A stretch of 64,000 nucleotides of DNA from a virus, in IMG/VR virus record IMGVR_UViG_3300028393_000040, positions 18,452 to 82,451 of that record; one strand, 5' to 3'. Made by a program: the position numbers and the translations under genes. Shown here in pieces: positions 51,018-59,593 of this stretch; position 1 is the first letter of the stretch; each line of letters opens with the position of its first letter. A model generated the notes under the pieces. The model did no database searches. It was not told the origin of the DNA and was given only the letters and a program-made list of their open reading frames with translations.

Positions 51018-51549
51018 CCTTATTAGATATTATAACATCTAATAGGATTTGTTCAACTATTTCTTGTGGTAAACCAGTGTTTGCATGTTTAACACTTTCG
51101 TTAATTTGTGAGAACTGGTGTTTTAATCTATCTTTCAACTCAAATGCAAAAATGGTTTGCTCCTTGGTAAGCTTTTCGTAGGTTGGTGTTTGCTGAAGCC
51201 TAAGTGCCTCTAGTAATGGTTCACCAGCATTTGCAACAATACCAGCAAGTCTTTTGTAAAAACGATTAAGAGGAGAGTTTGCAGCGAAATTAGCTACCTT
51301 TGAGATATTTTCATACAAATAACTTAAAACTAAAGATTTCTCCACTTGTTCTTTAACCGATGCAAGAAATTCAGGACCTCTCACATGAACTTTACCATAA
51401 GGATTGAATGGACATCCTGTACCAACTACCTTTGAACCACAAAAAATACATTTATTTGGTGCACCAAAATGAACATGTGTCTTTGTTGGACTGTAAAGAC
51501 AAGGTCTTCCGTAATATTTTGAGTTACAATATATGCAATGAGAGTCCAT
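51004..51549 (-). CDS. Protein with tandem zinc-binding motifs
   Basis: 181 residues. Two similar N-terminal motifs: HCIYCNSKYYGRPCLYSP then KTHVHFG (about 4-29) and KCIFCGSKVVGTGCPFNP then KVHVRG (about 33-58). Each has C-x2-C, a third Cys and a His-x-His/Arg, so each may bind one zinc. The rest is helical (FLASVKEQVEKSLVLSYLYE, NRFYKRLAGIVANAG). No family recognised; the duplicated ribbon suggests nucleic-acid or protein binding. A TAAATA box lies seven bases upstream. Confidence 0.6.
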   Translation of the reverse strand: MDSHCIYCNSKYYGRPCLYSPTKTHVHFGAPNKCIFCGSKVVGTGCPFNPYGKVHVRGPEFLASVKEQVEKSLVLSYLYENISKVANFAANSPLNRFYKRLAGIVANAGEPLLEALRLQQTPTYEKLTKEQTIFAFELKDRLKHQFSQINESVKHANTGLPQEIVEQILLDVIISNKDEVL

Positions 51550-51556
51550 GTTCTAT

Positions 51557-51562
51557 TATTTA
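51557..51562 (-). promoter_or_regulatory. Late-type TAAATA box
   Basis: CTAAATAAT, with TAAATA seven bases before the ATG at 51549. Confidence 0.5.
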
Positions 51563-51991
51563 GTCTAAAATACCAAATTTTTCTAGTTCTTGTTTGGGTG
51601 CTTTACCTATTCTTAGGTTTAAAATGCCATTATAATAGTCTTTTCTGAATAAAACATCTTTTTCCATTTGTTCTTTTGCTTCAAAATAAGCCAAAGCCCA
51701 TTTGGAATCGCAAGTTTTTAATATTTTAAATATAAATTTATCCTTACCATGAATTTTAATATCTTGCATTAAATCATTTGAAGAACTTGTATATGTTTTC
51801 CAATCGGATTCTTTCGAGTCAATCCTGTTTCTGGTTTTTCCTTTTAGAGGTTTTCTTTTAACCCTAGATTTACATTGTTTTTTACCAATATACTTCTTAT
51901 TACTAACAGTATTTGTAATTTCATATATAAACCCAAAAGTATCTTCTGTTATTTCAACAGATTCATTTAAAATCCAGTGACCAGTATCCAT
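51560..51991 (-). CDS. GIY-YIG nuclease-like protein (SegE type)
   Basis: 143 residues. FGFIYEITNTVSNKKYIGKK (19-38) matches the GIY-YIG core, with G-x-I-Y and K-Y-I-G in place of GIY and YIG. KTYTSSSNDLMQDIKIHGKD, WALAYFEAKEQMEKDVLF and YYNGILNLRIGKAP are the remaining conserved parts of the T4 SegE-type phage proteins. The catalytic Arg lies probably in the basic stretch KSRVKRKPLKGKTRNR and the Glu in YFEAKE. It may be a homing nuclease or a domesticated copy. Its start overlaps the stop of the 80-residue gene by one base. Confidence 0.75.
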   Translation of the reverse strand: MDTGHWILNESVEITEDTFGFIYEITNTVSNKKYIGKKQCKSRVKRKPLKGKTRNRIDSKESDWKTYTSSSNDLMQDIKIHGKDKFIFKILKTCDSKWALAYFEAKEQMEKDVLFRKDYYNGILNLRIGKAPKQELEKFGILD

Positions 51992-52233
51992 TATTTCTTT
52001 TTACGTTTAACACGCTTGCGTGTTTTTTTACTCTTGGAATTCATCAACGGGGGGAAATTTCTTCTAATAACTCCACCAACAGGTGCTGGTAAACGCACAT
52101 CATTACCAGCATTCCAAACATTAACTCCACTAAATTGACTTGAAGTGCCAGAAGAAGCTCCTAATGTTCCACCTGCCGTACTGTTAGAATTTTCTGATAT
52201 TAATTTATTAAATAATTGTTGAAAACGTTTCAT
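51991..52233 (-). CDS. Small protein with basic tail, candidate internal head protein
   Basis: 80 residues. It begins MKRFQQLFNKLISENSNSTA, an amphipathic helix ending in I-S-E|N like a capsid-targeting leader. A Gly/Ser-rich middle with VNVWNAGNDVRLPAPVGGVI is followed by a strongly basic end, SKKTRKRVKRKKK. This layout suggests a DNA-binding protein packaged in the head, by inference. A TAAGTA box lies 20 bases upstream, farther than usual. Confidence 0.55.
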   Translation of the reverse strand: MKRFQQLFNKLISENSNSTAGGTLGASSGTSSQFSGVNVWNAGNDVRLPAPVGGVIRRNFPPLMNSKSKKTRKRVKRKKK

Positions 52234-52246
52234 AATGTGTTATAGT
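52219..52246 (+). promoter_or_regulatory. Sigma70-like promoter for uvsY operon, TTGAAA-N16-TATAGT
   Basis: -35 at 52219-52224, -10 at 52241-52246, 12 bases before the ATG at 52259. It overlaps the start of the divergent gene at 52233. Confidence 0.55.
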
Positions 52247-52258
52247 GTTAATATACTT

Positions 52259-52657
52259 ATGGAGATATTTGATAAATTTCAGGAAGAAATTAAAGAAGAT
52301 GTTAAAATCGATCAATTAAATTTGTTAGATAAGCAAATGATGCTTCCTGCAATTAAACATAAATGGGTTGCAAGACTCATGATGCAAAAAAGAACAAAAA
52401 ATTCTTTAGATAAAAAGAAAAAAGAATTAAAAGAAGAAGTACTTAAAACATTAACCGAAAAAGGCATCCCAACAGGTATACCTAAAGTAGCACTCGATGC
52501 AAAAGTAGAATCTTCTGATGTTATTCAAAAAATAAATCAAGAAATTCAAGACGCACAAATTTTAATAGAATATTTAGAAAAAGTTGAAGGTGTATTTCGT
52601 AGCATGACTTTTGATATTAAAAATATCACAGAAATTACCAAGTTAGAAACCACATGA
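52259..52657 (+). CDS. uvsY: Recombination mediator UvsY
   Basis: 132 residues (T4: 137). It loads the UvsX recombinase on single-stranded DNA covered with gp32. MEIFDKFQEEIKEDVKIDQL matches the T4 start MRLEDLQEELKKDVFID, and the C-terminal FRSMTFDIKNITEITKLE matches IKSRGFAIKHIQDMRAFE. The middle is a Lys-rich helical region. The ATG at 52259 is preferred over one at 52235, which overlaps the -10 region. It precedes UvsW with an ATGA overlap. Confidence 0.8.
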   Translation: MEIFDKFQEEIKEDVKIDQLNLLDKQMMLPAIKHKWVARLMMQKRTKNSLDKKKKELKEEVLKTLTEKGIPTGIPKVALDAKVESSDVIQKINQEIQDAQILIEYLEKVEGVFRSMTFDIKNITEITKLETT

Positions 52658-54081
52658 TTGAATTAACCTTAACCCCTAGCGGTAAACAAGCTCAGATTAA
52701 CACTGATGCGTCTACGCTTGCGCTGATAAGGGATAAGTTTTCTATTGCAAATCCCGCACACCGAAGGAACGCACGGTTTGTACCAGCAAGACTATACTGT
52801 ATTACCCCATCTGGTAAATTCGAAATAGGAATGTTAAAAGACATATGTTCTTATTTGGAAAGTTGCCAAAAATCCTTTAATATAACTGATATTCTTAAAA
52901 AGAAATTTTCTGTTGGGTTTCAAAATCCAATTATTAAAAAATATTGCATGGTTTACAGGGATCACCAAGATAAATCAATCAACATGGCAATTAAAAAAGG
53001 AAGAGGTATCATTTGTATTCCTACTGCTGGTGGAAAAACTCTTATTATGGCTGGTATAATAGAAAGCATGAGACTTTCTATGTATAAGCCAAATGCAAAA
53101 GCTCTTGTTTTGGTTCCAAATATTCAACTAGTTGAGCAGACTGCAAAGGATTTTGAAGAATATGGCATGGAAAAAGTTACCAAATGGTCAGGTGATAACA
53201 TCCCAGATCAAAATGCAACAACTATTGTTACTGGTACTCAAATACTTTTAAGTAACAAAAGTGATTTATCACTTTTAAATGATATTGATTTACTTTTAGT
53301 TGATGAAACTCATGGGTTAAGAAAGGGAAACGAGATTAATAAGGTTCTGCAACTTATAAACACTGATTATAAATTTGGGTTTACTGGAACAATGCCCACA
53401 TCACTTATCGATCAATGGAATATTATTGGAAAGATAGGACCCATCATCTACGAGGAAAAAACTCAAGACTTACAAGACAAAAATTATGTTTCAGATTTTA
53501 AGATATTTATATTAAATATCATTCATAAAAATATTCCAAGATTTAATCATAATCCAGCTAGACCAAGTGAAGCTTTTGAAAAAGAACTTGAATTTTTGAC
53601 AAATAACTCAAGAAGAAACGAAATTATCACAAATCTTGCGTTAAAAGTCAAAAATAATACAATTATAATGGCTGACAGGATTCAACATGGAGAAACTCTT
53701 GAGCAATTATTAAAAAACAAAAGTGAAGAATTTAACAAGATTGTTTATTTCATAAGGGGATCAACCGAAATGGAAGACAGGGAAGCAATAAGAAAACTTA
53801 TGGACGGTAGAGATGACGTAGTTGTTGTTGCAATATCGAAAATCTTCAGTACAGGTATAAATATACCCAATCTTCATAATATTATTTTTGCATCTGCTGG
53901 TAAGGCAAAAATAAAGATCATGCAATCCATTGGTCGTGCGTTAAGATTACATCCAACAAAATCAATGGCTAATATTTTTGATATTTCTGATAATACAAAG
54001 TATGGCAAAAGACATTTAACCGAAAGAGAAACTTTATACATTAACGAAAAATACAATTATGACAAAACCGACATACATTAA
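52654..54081 (+). CDS. uvsW: UvsW helicase
   Basis: 475 residues (T4: 587). This superfamily 2 ATP-dependent RNA-DNA and branch-migration helicase switches T4 from origin- to recombination-dependent replication. Walker A PTAGGKT is near 123-129, DETH near 216-219, motif III TGTMPTS near 247-253 and motif VI QSIGRALRLHP near 422-432. It is about 110 residues shorter than T4, mainly at the C-terminus. It is coupled to UvsY by a 4-base overlap and overlaps gp55 by 23 bases. Confidence 0.92.
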   Translation: MIELTLTPSGKQAQINTDASTLALIRDKFSIANPAHRRNARFVPARLYCITPSGKFEIGMLKDICSYLESCQKSFNITDILKKKFSVGFQNPIIKKYCMVYRDHQDKSINMAIKKGRGIICIPTAGGKTLIMAGIIESMRLSMYKPNAKALVLVPNIQLVEQTAKDFEEYGMEKVTKWSGDNIPDQNATTIVTGTQILLSNKSDLSLLNDIDLLLVDETHGLRKGNEINKVLQLINTDYKFGFTGTMPTSLIDQWNIIGKIGPIIYEEKTQDLQDKNYVSDFKIFILNIIHKNIPRFNHNPARPSEAFEKELEFLTNNSRRNEIITNLALKVKNNTIIMADRIQHGETLEQLLKNKSEEFNKIVYFIRGSTEMEDREAIRKLMDGRDDVVVVAISKIFSTGINIPNLHNIIFASAGKAKIKIMQSIGRALRLHPTKSMANIFDISDNTKYGKRHLTERETLYINEKYNYDKTDIH

Positions 54082-54718
54082 AAGAAAAAAACGAGTAAAA
54101 AAAGAAGACACATTTGATGATTTAATTTATCATGATATTATTGATGATAGTCATGATTTAAGAGATGATCATGAAGAAGAAATGTTAATAAATGATGAAG
54201 ATGACATTGATCTCGTTGAAGATGCTTTAGATGAAAATATTTTGGTTGAGGTAATCAAAGATACTAATGATATTCCAAAGCGAAAAACAAAAGCAGTTAC
54301 GGATAAAACAAAATATTACGTTGACCCGAAAGAATTTGATTCCGAAATAGTCAGCTATTATGATACTGGTAAAATGTCTGATAATTTAGCAAATATGATT
54401 AGTAAAATTTCTAATAAATTAAGTTATGCCCCAAACTTTATTAATTATACTTATCGAGAAGAAATGGTTGGTGATGGTGTTATCAGAATGATGAAGGCAT
54501 TGATGGCAAAAAAGTACAATCGTGAGAAAGGAACAAATCCCTTTTCATATTTTACTAGAATTGCCTTTAATGCATTCAGAAATAGAATCAAAAAAGAAAA
54601 GCACATGGCTGACACTCACGAAAAATATCAAAATGAATTAATGATGATGTCTCAAAATTATAACGTTTTGATGAAAAATAATAATATCAGAATTAACAAA
54701 GAAAGAGAAAGACATTGA
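54059..54718 (+). CDS. 55: Late-transcription sigma factor gp55
   Basis: 219 residues (T4: 185). This minimal sigma factor recognises the TATAAATA late promoter with the gp33 co-activator and the sliding clamp. Residues about 105-190 hold the sigma-region-2-like core: YTYREEMVGDGVIRMMKALM, then FSYFTRIAFNAFRNRIKKEK. The first 80 residues are an extension, first basic (YIKRKKRVKKE) then very acidic. It fits the many TAARTA boxes before the structural genes. Confidence 0.88.
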   Translation: MTKPTYIKRKKRVKKEDTFDDLIYHDIIDDSHDLRDDHEEEMLINDEDDIDLVEDALDENILVEVIKDTNDIPKRKTKAVTDKTKYYVDPKEFDSEIVSYYDTGKMSDNLANMISKISNKLSYAPNFINYTYREEMVGDGVIRMMKALMAKKYNREKGTNPFSYFTRIAFNAFRNRIKKEKHMADTHEKYQNELMMMSQNYNVLMKNNNIRINKERERH

Positions 54719-54742
54719 AATATTTTAAATTGCTGATAGAAT
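54715..54742 (+). promoter_or_regulatory. Sigma70-like promoter for gp47, TTGAAA-N16-TAGAAT
   Basis: -35 at 54715-54720, overlapping the gp55 stop; -10 at 54737-54742, seven bases before the ATG at 54750. It can drive the whole glycan operon behind gp47. Confidence 0.65.
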
Positions 54743-54749
54743 AGTCTTA

Positions 54750-55808
54750 ATGAAAATTTCTAGTAAAAAAATAGGATGTTTTTCTGATATTCACATAGGT
54801 TTAGGTCAAGATGGCAAACAATGGCACGATATTGCTTTGAAATTTGCTAAATGGGCATCCGAAAAATATAAAGAACTTGGTATTGATGAAATTATAATAC
54901 CAGGCGATATATTTCACAATAGAAGCGAAATCAATGTAGCTACTTTAGCTACAGCAAAACAATTTTTTGATTATTTTAAAGATTTTACCGTTTATATTTC
55001 TAGCGGAAATCACGATTGCTTTTACAAAAACAATAGCACGGTTAACTCTATATCAATTTTATCTGGATGGAACAATATTTTAATTATTGATAAAGAATGC
55101 GTTGTTCTTAAAACACCTTATAAAGATATTGTTATGGTTCCTTGGGGCGTTGAATATGATCAAATACCAAAAACAGACGGTATAATATTTGGTCATTTTG
55201 AAATCAGTTCGTTTTATATGAATTCCTACAAGGTATGCGAACATGGAATGGAATCTAAACAACTTTTTAAAAAGTCTCCTATGATTATTTCTGGTCATTT
55301 CCACAAAAAGGACGATAGAAAATATGATAAAGGTAGAATTGTTTATTTAGGTAGTCCATATCAACATAATTTTGGAGATACTGGTGATAGCAGAGGAATT
55401 TATGTATTAGATTTAGAGAAAACCGAACTACAATTTATAGAAAATAATATTTCACCTAAACATCTTAAACTTTCAACTAAAGCATTTGTGGAAAACCCCG
55501 AATCTATAAAAAGTGAATTGTTAAAGGAACAATTAAAAAACAATATTGTTAGTTTAATTATTGATACCGAAATTGATCAAGAAAAACTTGCACTTTTAAC
55601 TTCAAAATTGCAAATAATAGAACCATTATCAATTAGAACTGATTTTATTACAGATAATACAGGTATTGAAACGCTCGACAATACAAAGGAAATAGATTCT
55701 GGCAACTTAATTAAAGATATGGAGGATTTTGTAAACAACTTAACCATAGAAAACAAACAAGAGGTCATTGATTATCTGACCGAATCTTATAATTTATTAT
55801 CTAAATGA
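54750..55808 (+). CDS. 47: Recombination nuclease subunit gp47 (Mre11-like)
   Basis: 352 residues (T4: 339). With gp46 it resects DNA ends. The phosphoesterase motifs are all present: FSDIHIG at 11-17, PGDIFHNR near 50-57, SGNHDCF near 83-89, GHFE near 147 and SGHFHKKDD near 181-189. SPYQHNFGDTGDSRGIYVL is the conserved end of the domain. gp46 is not next to it; instead a glycosyltransferase overlaps its stop by four bases. Confidence 0.93.
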   Translation: MKISSKKIGCFSDIHIGLGQDGKQWHDIALKFAKWASEKYKELGIDEIIIPGDIFHNRSEINVATLATAKQFFDYFKDFTVYISSGNHDCFYKNNSTVNSISILSGWNNILIIDKECVVLKTPYKDIVMVPWGVEYDQIPKTDGIIFGHFEISSFYMNSYKVCEHGMESKQLFKKSPMIISGHFHKKDDRKYDKGRIVYLGSPYQHNFGDTGDSRGIYVLDLEKTELQFIENNISPKHLKLSTKAFVENPESIKSELLKEQLKNNIVSLIIDTEIDQEKLALLTSKLQIIEPLSIRTDFITDNTGIETLDNTKEIDSGNLIKDMEDFVNNLTIENKQEVIDYLTESYNLLSK

Positions 55809-56578
55809 ACAATTTAATAGGAATAGGCATTCTTGACCTTTATACACAAGAAGATTTACAAAATTGTTGGGATTCCATTCCTGACAAGTATAAAAATCAT
55901 GATGATTTATTGACTCGTGTTTTTGTGGTAAGCAACAATGATAATAAACCAATAACTGATGCCCAGACAAAAAAATACTCAACTGCTGTTCAAATGGCAA
56001 CAATGAGAAATTATCTTGTTTCTCAAATGAGACTAAAGGGATGCAAATATTATTTTCTTTTACACTCTAATGTGATTATTAAAGATCCAGAAATATTTGA
56101 AAAAACACTTAAATTAGCAGATACTTTCGGTACATGGGTAATCATGGGTCCTTCCACAATAGATCAAACAATTGAAGACGATAATGGGTTAAATTTAAAC
56201 CTTTCAAAGAATTTAAATTCTGAATTTATGTTTTTATTTTCAGGAATTGTAAAAAACAATGGTTATTTTGATGAAAAGTTTTTTAATGGAAAAGATATTG
56301 ATGTATTGGATTATGTTTTAAAATTAAGAAATAAAAAAGCATACCCTGCTACAAATTATCATCCAATAATATCAGAAGGTTTAGAAATTAAAAAAACGCA
56401 AATTAATAAATTGGGATTAAAGGATATTCCTGACATAGACAGAAGCGTTCAAATAAGTTATGCAAACTTTTTTAATACGCACAAGTACATCCCAACCGAA
56501 ACCGATCCCCCACACGTATCAGAAAAAGAACTTTTAGCATCAATGGAGGAAATTCAAAAAAATTATGCAAAACGGTAA
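55805..56578 (+). CDS. GT-A-like glycosyltransferase
   Basis: 257 residues. IGIGILDLYTQEDLQNCWDS, VQMATMRNYLVSQMRLKGCK and YYFLLHSNVIIKDPEIFEKT place it in the same family as its downstream neighbours at 56565 and 57367, but the acidic E-D-D of those proteins is replaced by H-S-N here, so catalysis is doubtful. DYVLKLRNKKAYPA fits the acceptor half. It begins four bases inside the gp47 stop (ATGA) and heads a nine-gene glycan cassette. Confidence 0.62.
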   Translation: MNNLIGIGILDLYTQEDLQNCWDSIPDKYKNHDDLLTRVFVVSNNDNKPITDAQTKKYSTAVQMATMRNYLVSQMRLKGCKYYFLLHSNVIIKDPEIFEKTLKLADTFGTWVIMGPSTIDQTIEDDNGLNLNLSKNLNSEFMFLFSGIVKNNGYFDEKFFNGKDIDVLDYVLKLRNKKAYPATNYHPIISEGLEIKKTQINKLGLKDIPDIDRSVQISYANFFNTHKYIPTETDPPHVSEKELLASMEEIQKNYAKR

Positions 56579-57380
56579 AATAGGAGTTGGATTAATAACA
56601 TGCGATAGACCTAATTTCTTTAATAAAAGTTTTTTATCTATTAAAGATATACCAAATATAGATATAGTCGTAGTGGATGATGGCATAACACCAGTTGTTG
56701 ATGAAACTTTTGAAGTTGCATCTATTAAAACAATAGGCAAAATAGGTGTTGGTAAAGCAAAAAACAAAGCTTTAAAATATCTATTAGATAATAATTGTGA
56801 ACATATTTTTTTAATGGAAGATGATATTTTTATTAAGAATGGTGAAGTTTTCCAAAAATACATCGACACTGCTCTTAACACGGGCGTTAAACATCTTAAT
56901 TTTGGATTGCATGGAAACCACAATCTTGATCTTAATAAAAAACCAATCGTCAGAAAGACCATAAATTATACTGATGGTTGTAAAATAGATTTGTACCCCA
57001 ATCTTCTTGGTGCATTTAGTTATTACCATAGAGATGTTTTAGATAAATGCGGGTTAATGGACGAAGAATACTATAATGCACTTGAACATGTTGATCATAC
57101 CTATCAAATTATAAAAGAAGGATACCATCCTCCGTTTAGATGGTTTGCTGATATTCATAATTCCCAAAATTACCTTGAAGATATTGTTGAAGATCACAAA
57201 GAAAGTAAAATTAGATCGGATGAGGATTTTCACAAAAAATTTATAACAGCATTAGATATTTTTATTAAGAAAAACAACTTTTCAGTAATTGGCAATTACG
57301 GACCCCAAGAAAAAAATTACACAATCCAAGAAGTAATACAAAATCTTATAACAATTCACGAAAAATATGCCAGAAAATGA
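56565..57380 (+). CDS. GT2-like glycosyltransferase
   Basis: 271 residues. IGVGLITCDRPNFFNKSFLS (5-24), IDIVVVDDGITPVVDETF and CEHIFLMEDDIFIKNGEVF (E-D-D near 85-87) define a GT-A/GT2 enzyme. GKIGVGKAKNKALKYLLDN is the nucleotide-contact helix. EEYYNALEHVDHTYQIIKEG holds the likely catalytic His/Asp. It overlaps both neighbours by 14 bases. Paralogue of 57367. Confidence 0.78.
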   Translation: MQNGKIGVGLITCDRPNFFNKSFLSIKDIPNIDIVVVDDGITPVVDETFEVASIKTIGKIGVGKAKNKALKYLLDNNCEHIFLMEDDIFIKNGEVFQKYIDTALNTGVKHLNFGLHGNHNLDLNKKPIVRKTINYTDGCKIDLYPNLLGAFSYYHRDVLDKCGLMDEEYYNALEHVDHTYQIIKEGYHPPFRWFADIHNSQNYLEDIVEDHKESKIRSDEDFHKKFITALDIFIKKNNFSVIGNYGPQEKNYTIQEVIQNLITIHEKYARK

Positions 57381-58149
57381 AAAAATAGGTGTTGGTATAA
57401 CCACTTATAATTCAGAAGGGTATTTTAAGACTCTTTATGATTCTCTTCCTCTTGATAAGATTGACGAATTGGTTGTAGTTAATGGTGGAGATCGTTATGA
57501 GGGAAAATATGAATGTGATTGGATACAACATAATAAAAACAGGTATCCTTCAGTGTGTAGGAATGATTGTATAACATTTTTGTTAAATAAACAATGTCAA
57601 CACATTTTTTTAATTGAAGATGACATGATTATAAAAAGTCCAAATATTTTTAATGAATATATCAATGCATCAAAGATTACGGGATTAAATTATTTTTGTT
57701 TTGCCAGTATATCAGTGGATGCGGGTGCTGCGCACGAAAGAACACCAAAATTAAAAGTAAATTATGGAAATTTACTAGAAGTTTATTTTTATAATAATAC
57801 CTGCAACGAATTTACCTATCATCATAGAAGTTGTTTTGAAAAAACAGGGTTATATGATGGAAACATGAGAGAATTATTTGATGCAGATATGGTTTATCGT
57901 CAAACCTTAAAACATCCAAATATTTCTCCTTTTTGGTGGTTTAGTGACCTCGGTAACAGTGATGATTTAATAAAAAATAATCCAGATGCGCACAGTCGAT
58001 TACAAACCGATAGACCAGACGGCTCAAGAGAACAGACTATTGTTGGAACAATGCAGTATTTTAAAAATAAACATAGTTTAGCAGTTAATGAAATACCAAT
58101 TAAAACGGAACTTGAGGTTGTTGATCATTTAAAAAAAATAAAACCATGA
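57367..58149 (+). CDS. GT2-like glycosyltransferase
   Basis: 260 residues. EKIGVGITTYNSEGYFKTLY (4-23), IDELVVVNGGD and QHIFLIEDDMIIKSPNIFNE (E-D-D near 83-85) match the preceding gene, with the same FWWFSDLGNSDD-type ending, so the two arose by duplication. VCRNDCITFLLNKQC is the helix before the acidic motif. The substrate is unknown. Confidence 0.78.
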   Translation: MPENEKIGVGITTYNSEGYFKTLYDSLPLDKIDELVVVNGGDRYEGKYECDWIQHNKNRYPSVCRNDCITFLLNKQCQHIFLIEDDMIIKSPNIFNEYINASKITGLNYFCFASISVDAGAAHERTPKLKVNYGNLLEVYFYNNTCNEFTYHHRSCFEKTGLYDGNMRELFDADMVYRQTLKHPNISPFWWFSDLGNSDDLIKNNPDAHSRLQTDRPDGSREQTIVGTMQYFKNKHSLAVNEIPIKTELEVVDHLKKIKP

Positions 58150-58928
58150 AACTTGCTATAGGAATTAATATATTTGGATGTTATAAAAGACAAGATCATT
58201 GTATTGAAGTTTTAAACAAACTTGTATCCAAATATACAAATGACATAGAATTATATAATATAACATTTGAAAATGAAAAAAATTATTTATTGGGGTTTAA
58301 GCACTTACCATTATTAAAACGAACCGCCAAAGATGTTGCGTTATATTCAATATCAAATAAACCAATAGCAAAAGATTTTTTTGATATTCTTTCTGAGCAA
58401 GATTGTGATTACTTTCTCTTTGTTAACAGTGACATAATGGTTACTGAAAAATTAATAAAGTTAATTTTAAAAGGCGAATATGAAACGTATTGCGTCTCTA
58501 GGCATGATGTTTATGAAATAAACGATTTATCAGTTGATAAAATTATGCCTTTTAGAATTGAAATAGCTGGATTTGATGCATGGGCAGTTAAAAAAGATTG
58601 GTGGATTAAAAATAGAGATTTATTTGACGATTATATTTACGCAGAAGCATTATGGGACGTTTTCTTTTCGGTTCAAATGTACAATAATAGTAATTGCATA
58701 CTTTGTAATAAAGATGTTTACTTGGCTCATGAAAAACATGAATTAAAATGGAATGAATTTTCAGCAGAGCATACACATAATGAAAAATTATGGAAAAGTA
58801 CACCTTATCACGAAAGGTGGCATAAATTCATATACGATTATTTAACACAAAGACCAACATGGGGTCATTTTTTATACCCATTACCAGATGAGCTTGAAAA
58901 AGAAAAAGAATATTTAAAAATTAAATGA
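58146..58928 (+). CDS. GT-A-like glycosyltransferase
   Basis: 260 residues. AIGINIFGCYKRQDHCIEVL at the start, FLFVNSDIMVTEKLIKLI (N-S-D near 91-93 in place of D-x-D), IEIAGFDAWAVKKDWWIKNR and FFSVQMYNNSNCILCN fit a GT-A fold. A Trp- and His-rich C-terminal third (YHERWHKFIYDYL) is unlike the two preceding genes. ATGA overlap with 57367. Confidence 0.65.
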   Translation: MKLAIGINIFGCYKRQDHCIEVLNKLVSKYTNDIELYNITFENEKNYLLGFKHLPLLKRTAKDVALYSISNKPIAKDFFDILSEQDCDYFLFVNSDIMVTEKLIKLILKGEYETYCVSRHDVYEINDLSVDKIMPFRIEIAGFDAWAVKKDWWIKNRDLFDDYIYAEALWDVFFSVQMYNNSNCILCNKDVYLAHEKHELKWNEFSAEHTHNEKLWKSTPYHERWHKFIYDYLTQRPTWGHFLYPLPDELEKEKEYLKIK

Positions 58929-59593
58929 AATATATAAATAAATTTTACGAAAAGATATACATTATTCATTGGAAACCTTTAAAAGAAAGAAAAGAATATT
59001 TGTCTAAAAAACTTGAACAGCTTAATTTTTCACATTTAGTGGAATGGGTCGATCAATATGAAACCGAAGAAAATTTACACGGTATTAAAAATGTTTTTAA
59101 ACTAAATCTAAGACTTCTTGCTGTTAATATGTCACATATCTACTGTTACGAAGAACAAATTAAGCACCAATATAAAAACATTCTAATTTTAGAAGATGAT
59201 ATAGATTTTGGAGAACTAGACATCTTAACTTATTTGGATCAAGTTGCATTTGAATTTCAACAATTAGATGGAGATATTGCATTTCTAAGCACTTGTTGTG
59301 GATTAAAGGTTAAAAAATTAAAACCACCAACTTTATTATATTATGATAAAAATTACGTAACCCGTTGCATGGGTGCTTATGTTGTAAATCTAAGATGCGC
59401 TGAAAAATTAATAGCAATGTGTACAAATTACCATGCAATAGACAGAGTTTTAAATTATTCTTTGCCTCTTATAAATGTAAGAGTATTATGGTCGGGTTTA
59501 CCTATTAGACAAGGCAGTGAAACAGGCAAGTATAAAAGCAGCTTTCCACTAGAAATAAGAGATGCTAACGGTAATTACAAAAATATATCATGA
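58925..59593 (+). CDS. GT25-family glycosyltransferase
   Basis: 222 residues. FYEKIYIIHWKPLKERKEYL (6-25) is the GT25 opening, with LAVNMSHIYCYEEQIKH and ILILEDDIDFGELDIL (E-D-D near 91-93). FLSTCCGLKVKK and TRCMGAYVVNLRCAEKLIAM are typical of the second half, where the enzyme binds its acceptor. Distant paralogue of the minus-strand GT25 at 26724. ATGA overlap with both neighbours. Confidence 0.8.
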   Translation: MKYINKFYEKIYIIHWKPLKERKEYLSKKLEQLNFSHLVEWVDQYETEENLHGIKNVFKLNLRLLAVNMSHIYCYEEQIKHQYKNILILEDDIDFGELDILTYLDQVAFEFQQLDGDIAFLSTCCGLKVKKLKPPTLLYYDKNYVTRCMGAYVVNLRCAEKLIAMCTNYHAIDRVLNYSLPLINVRVLWSGLPIRQGSETGKYKSSFPLEIRDANGNYKNIS

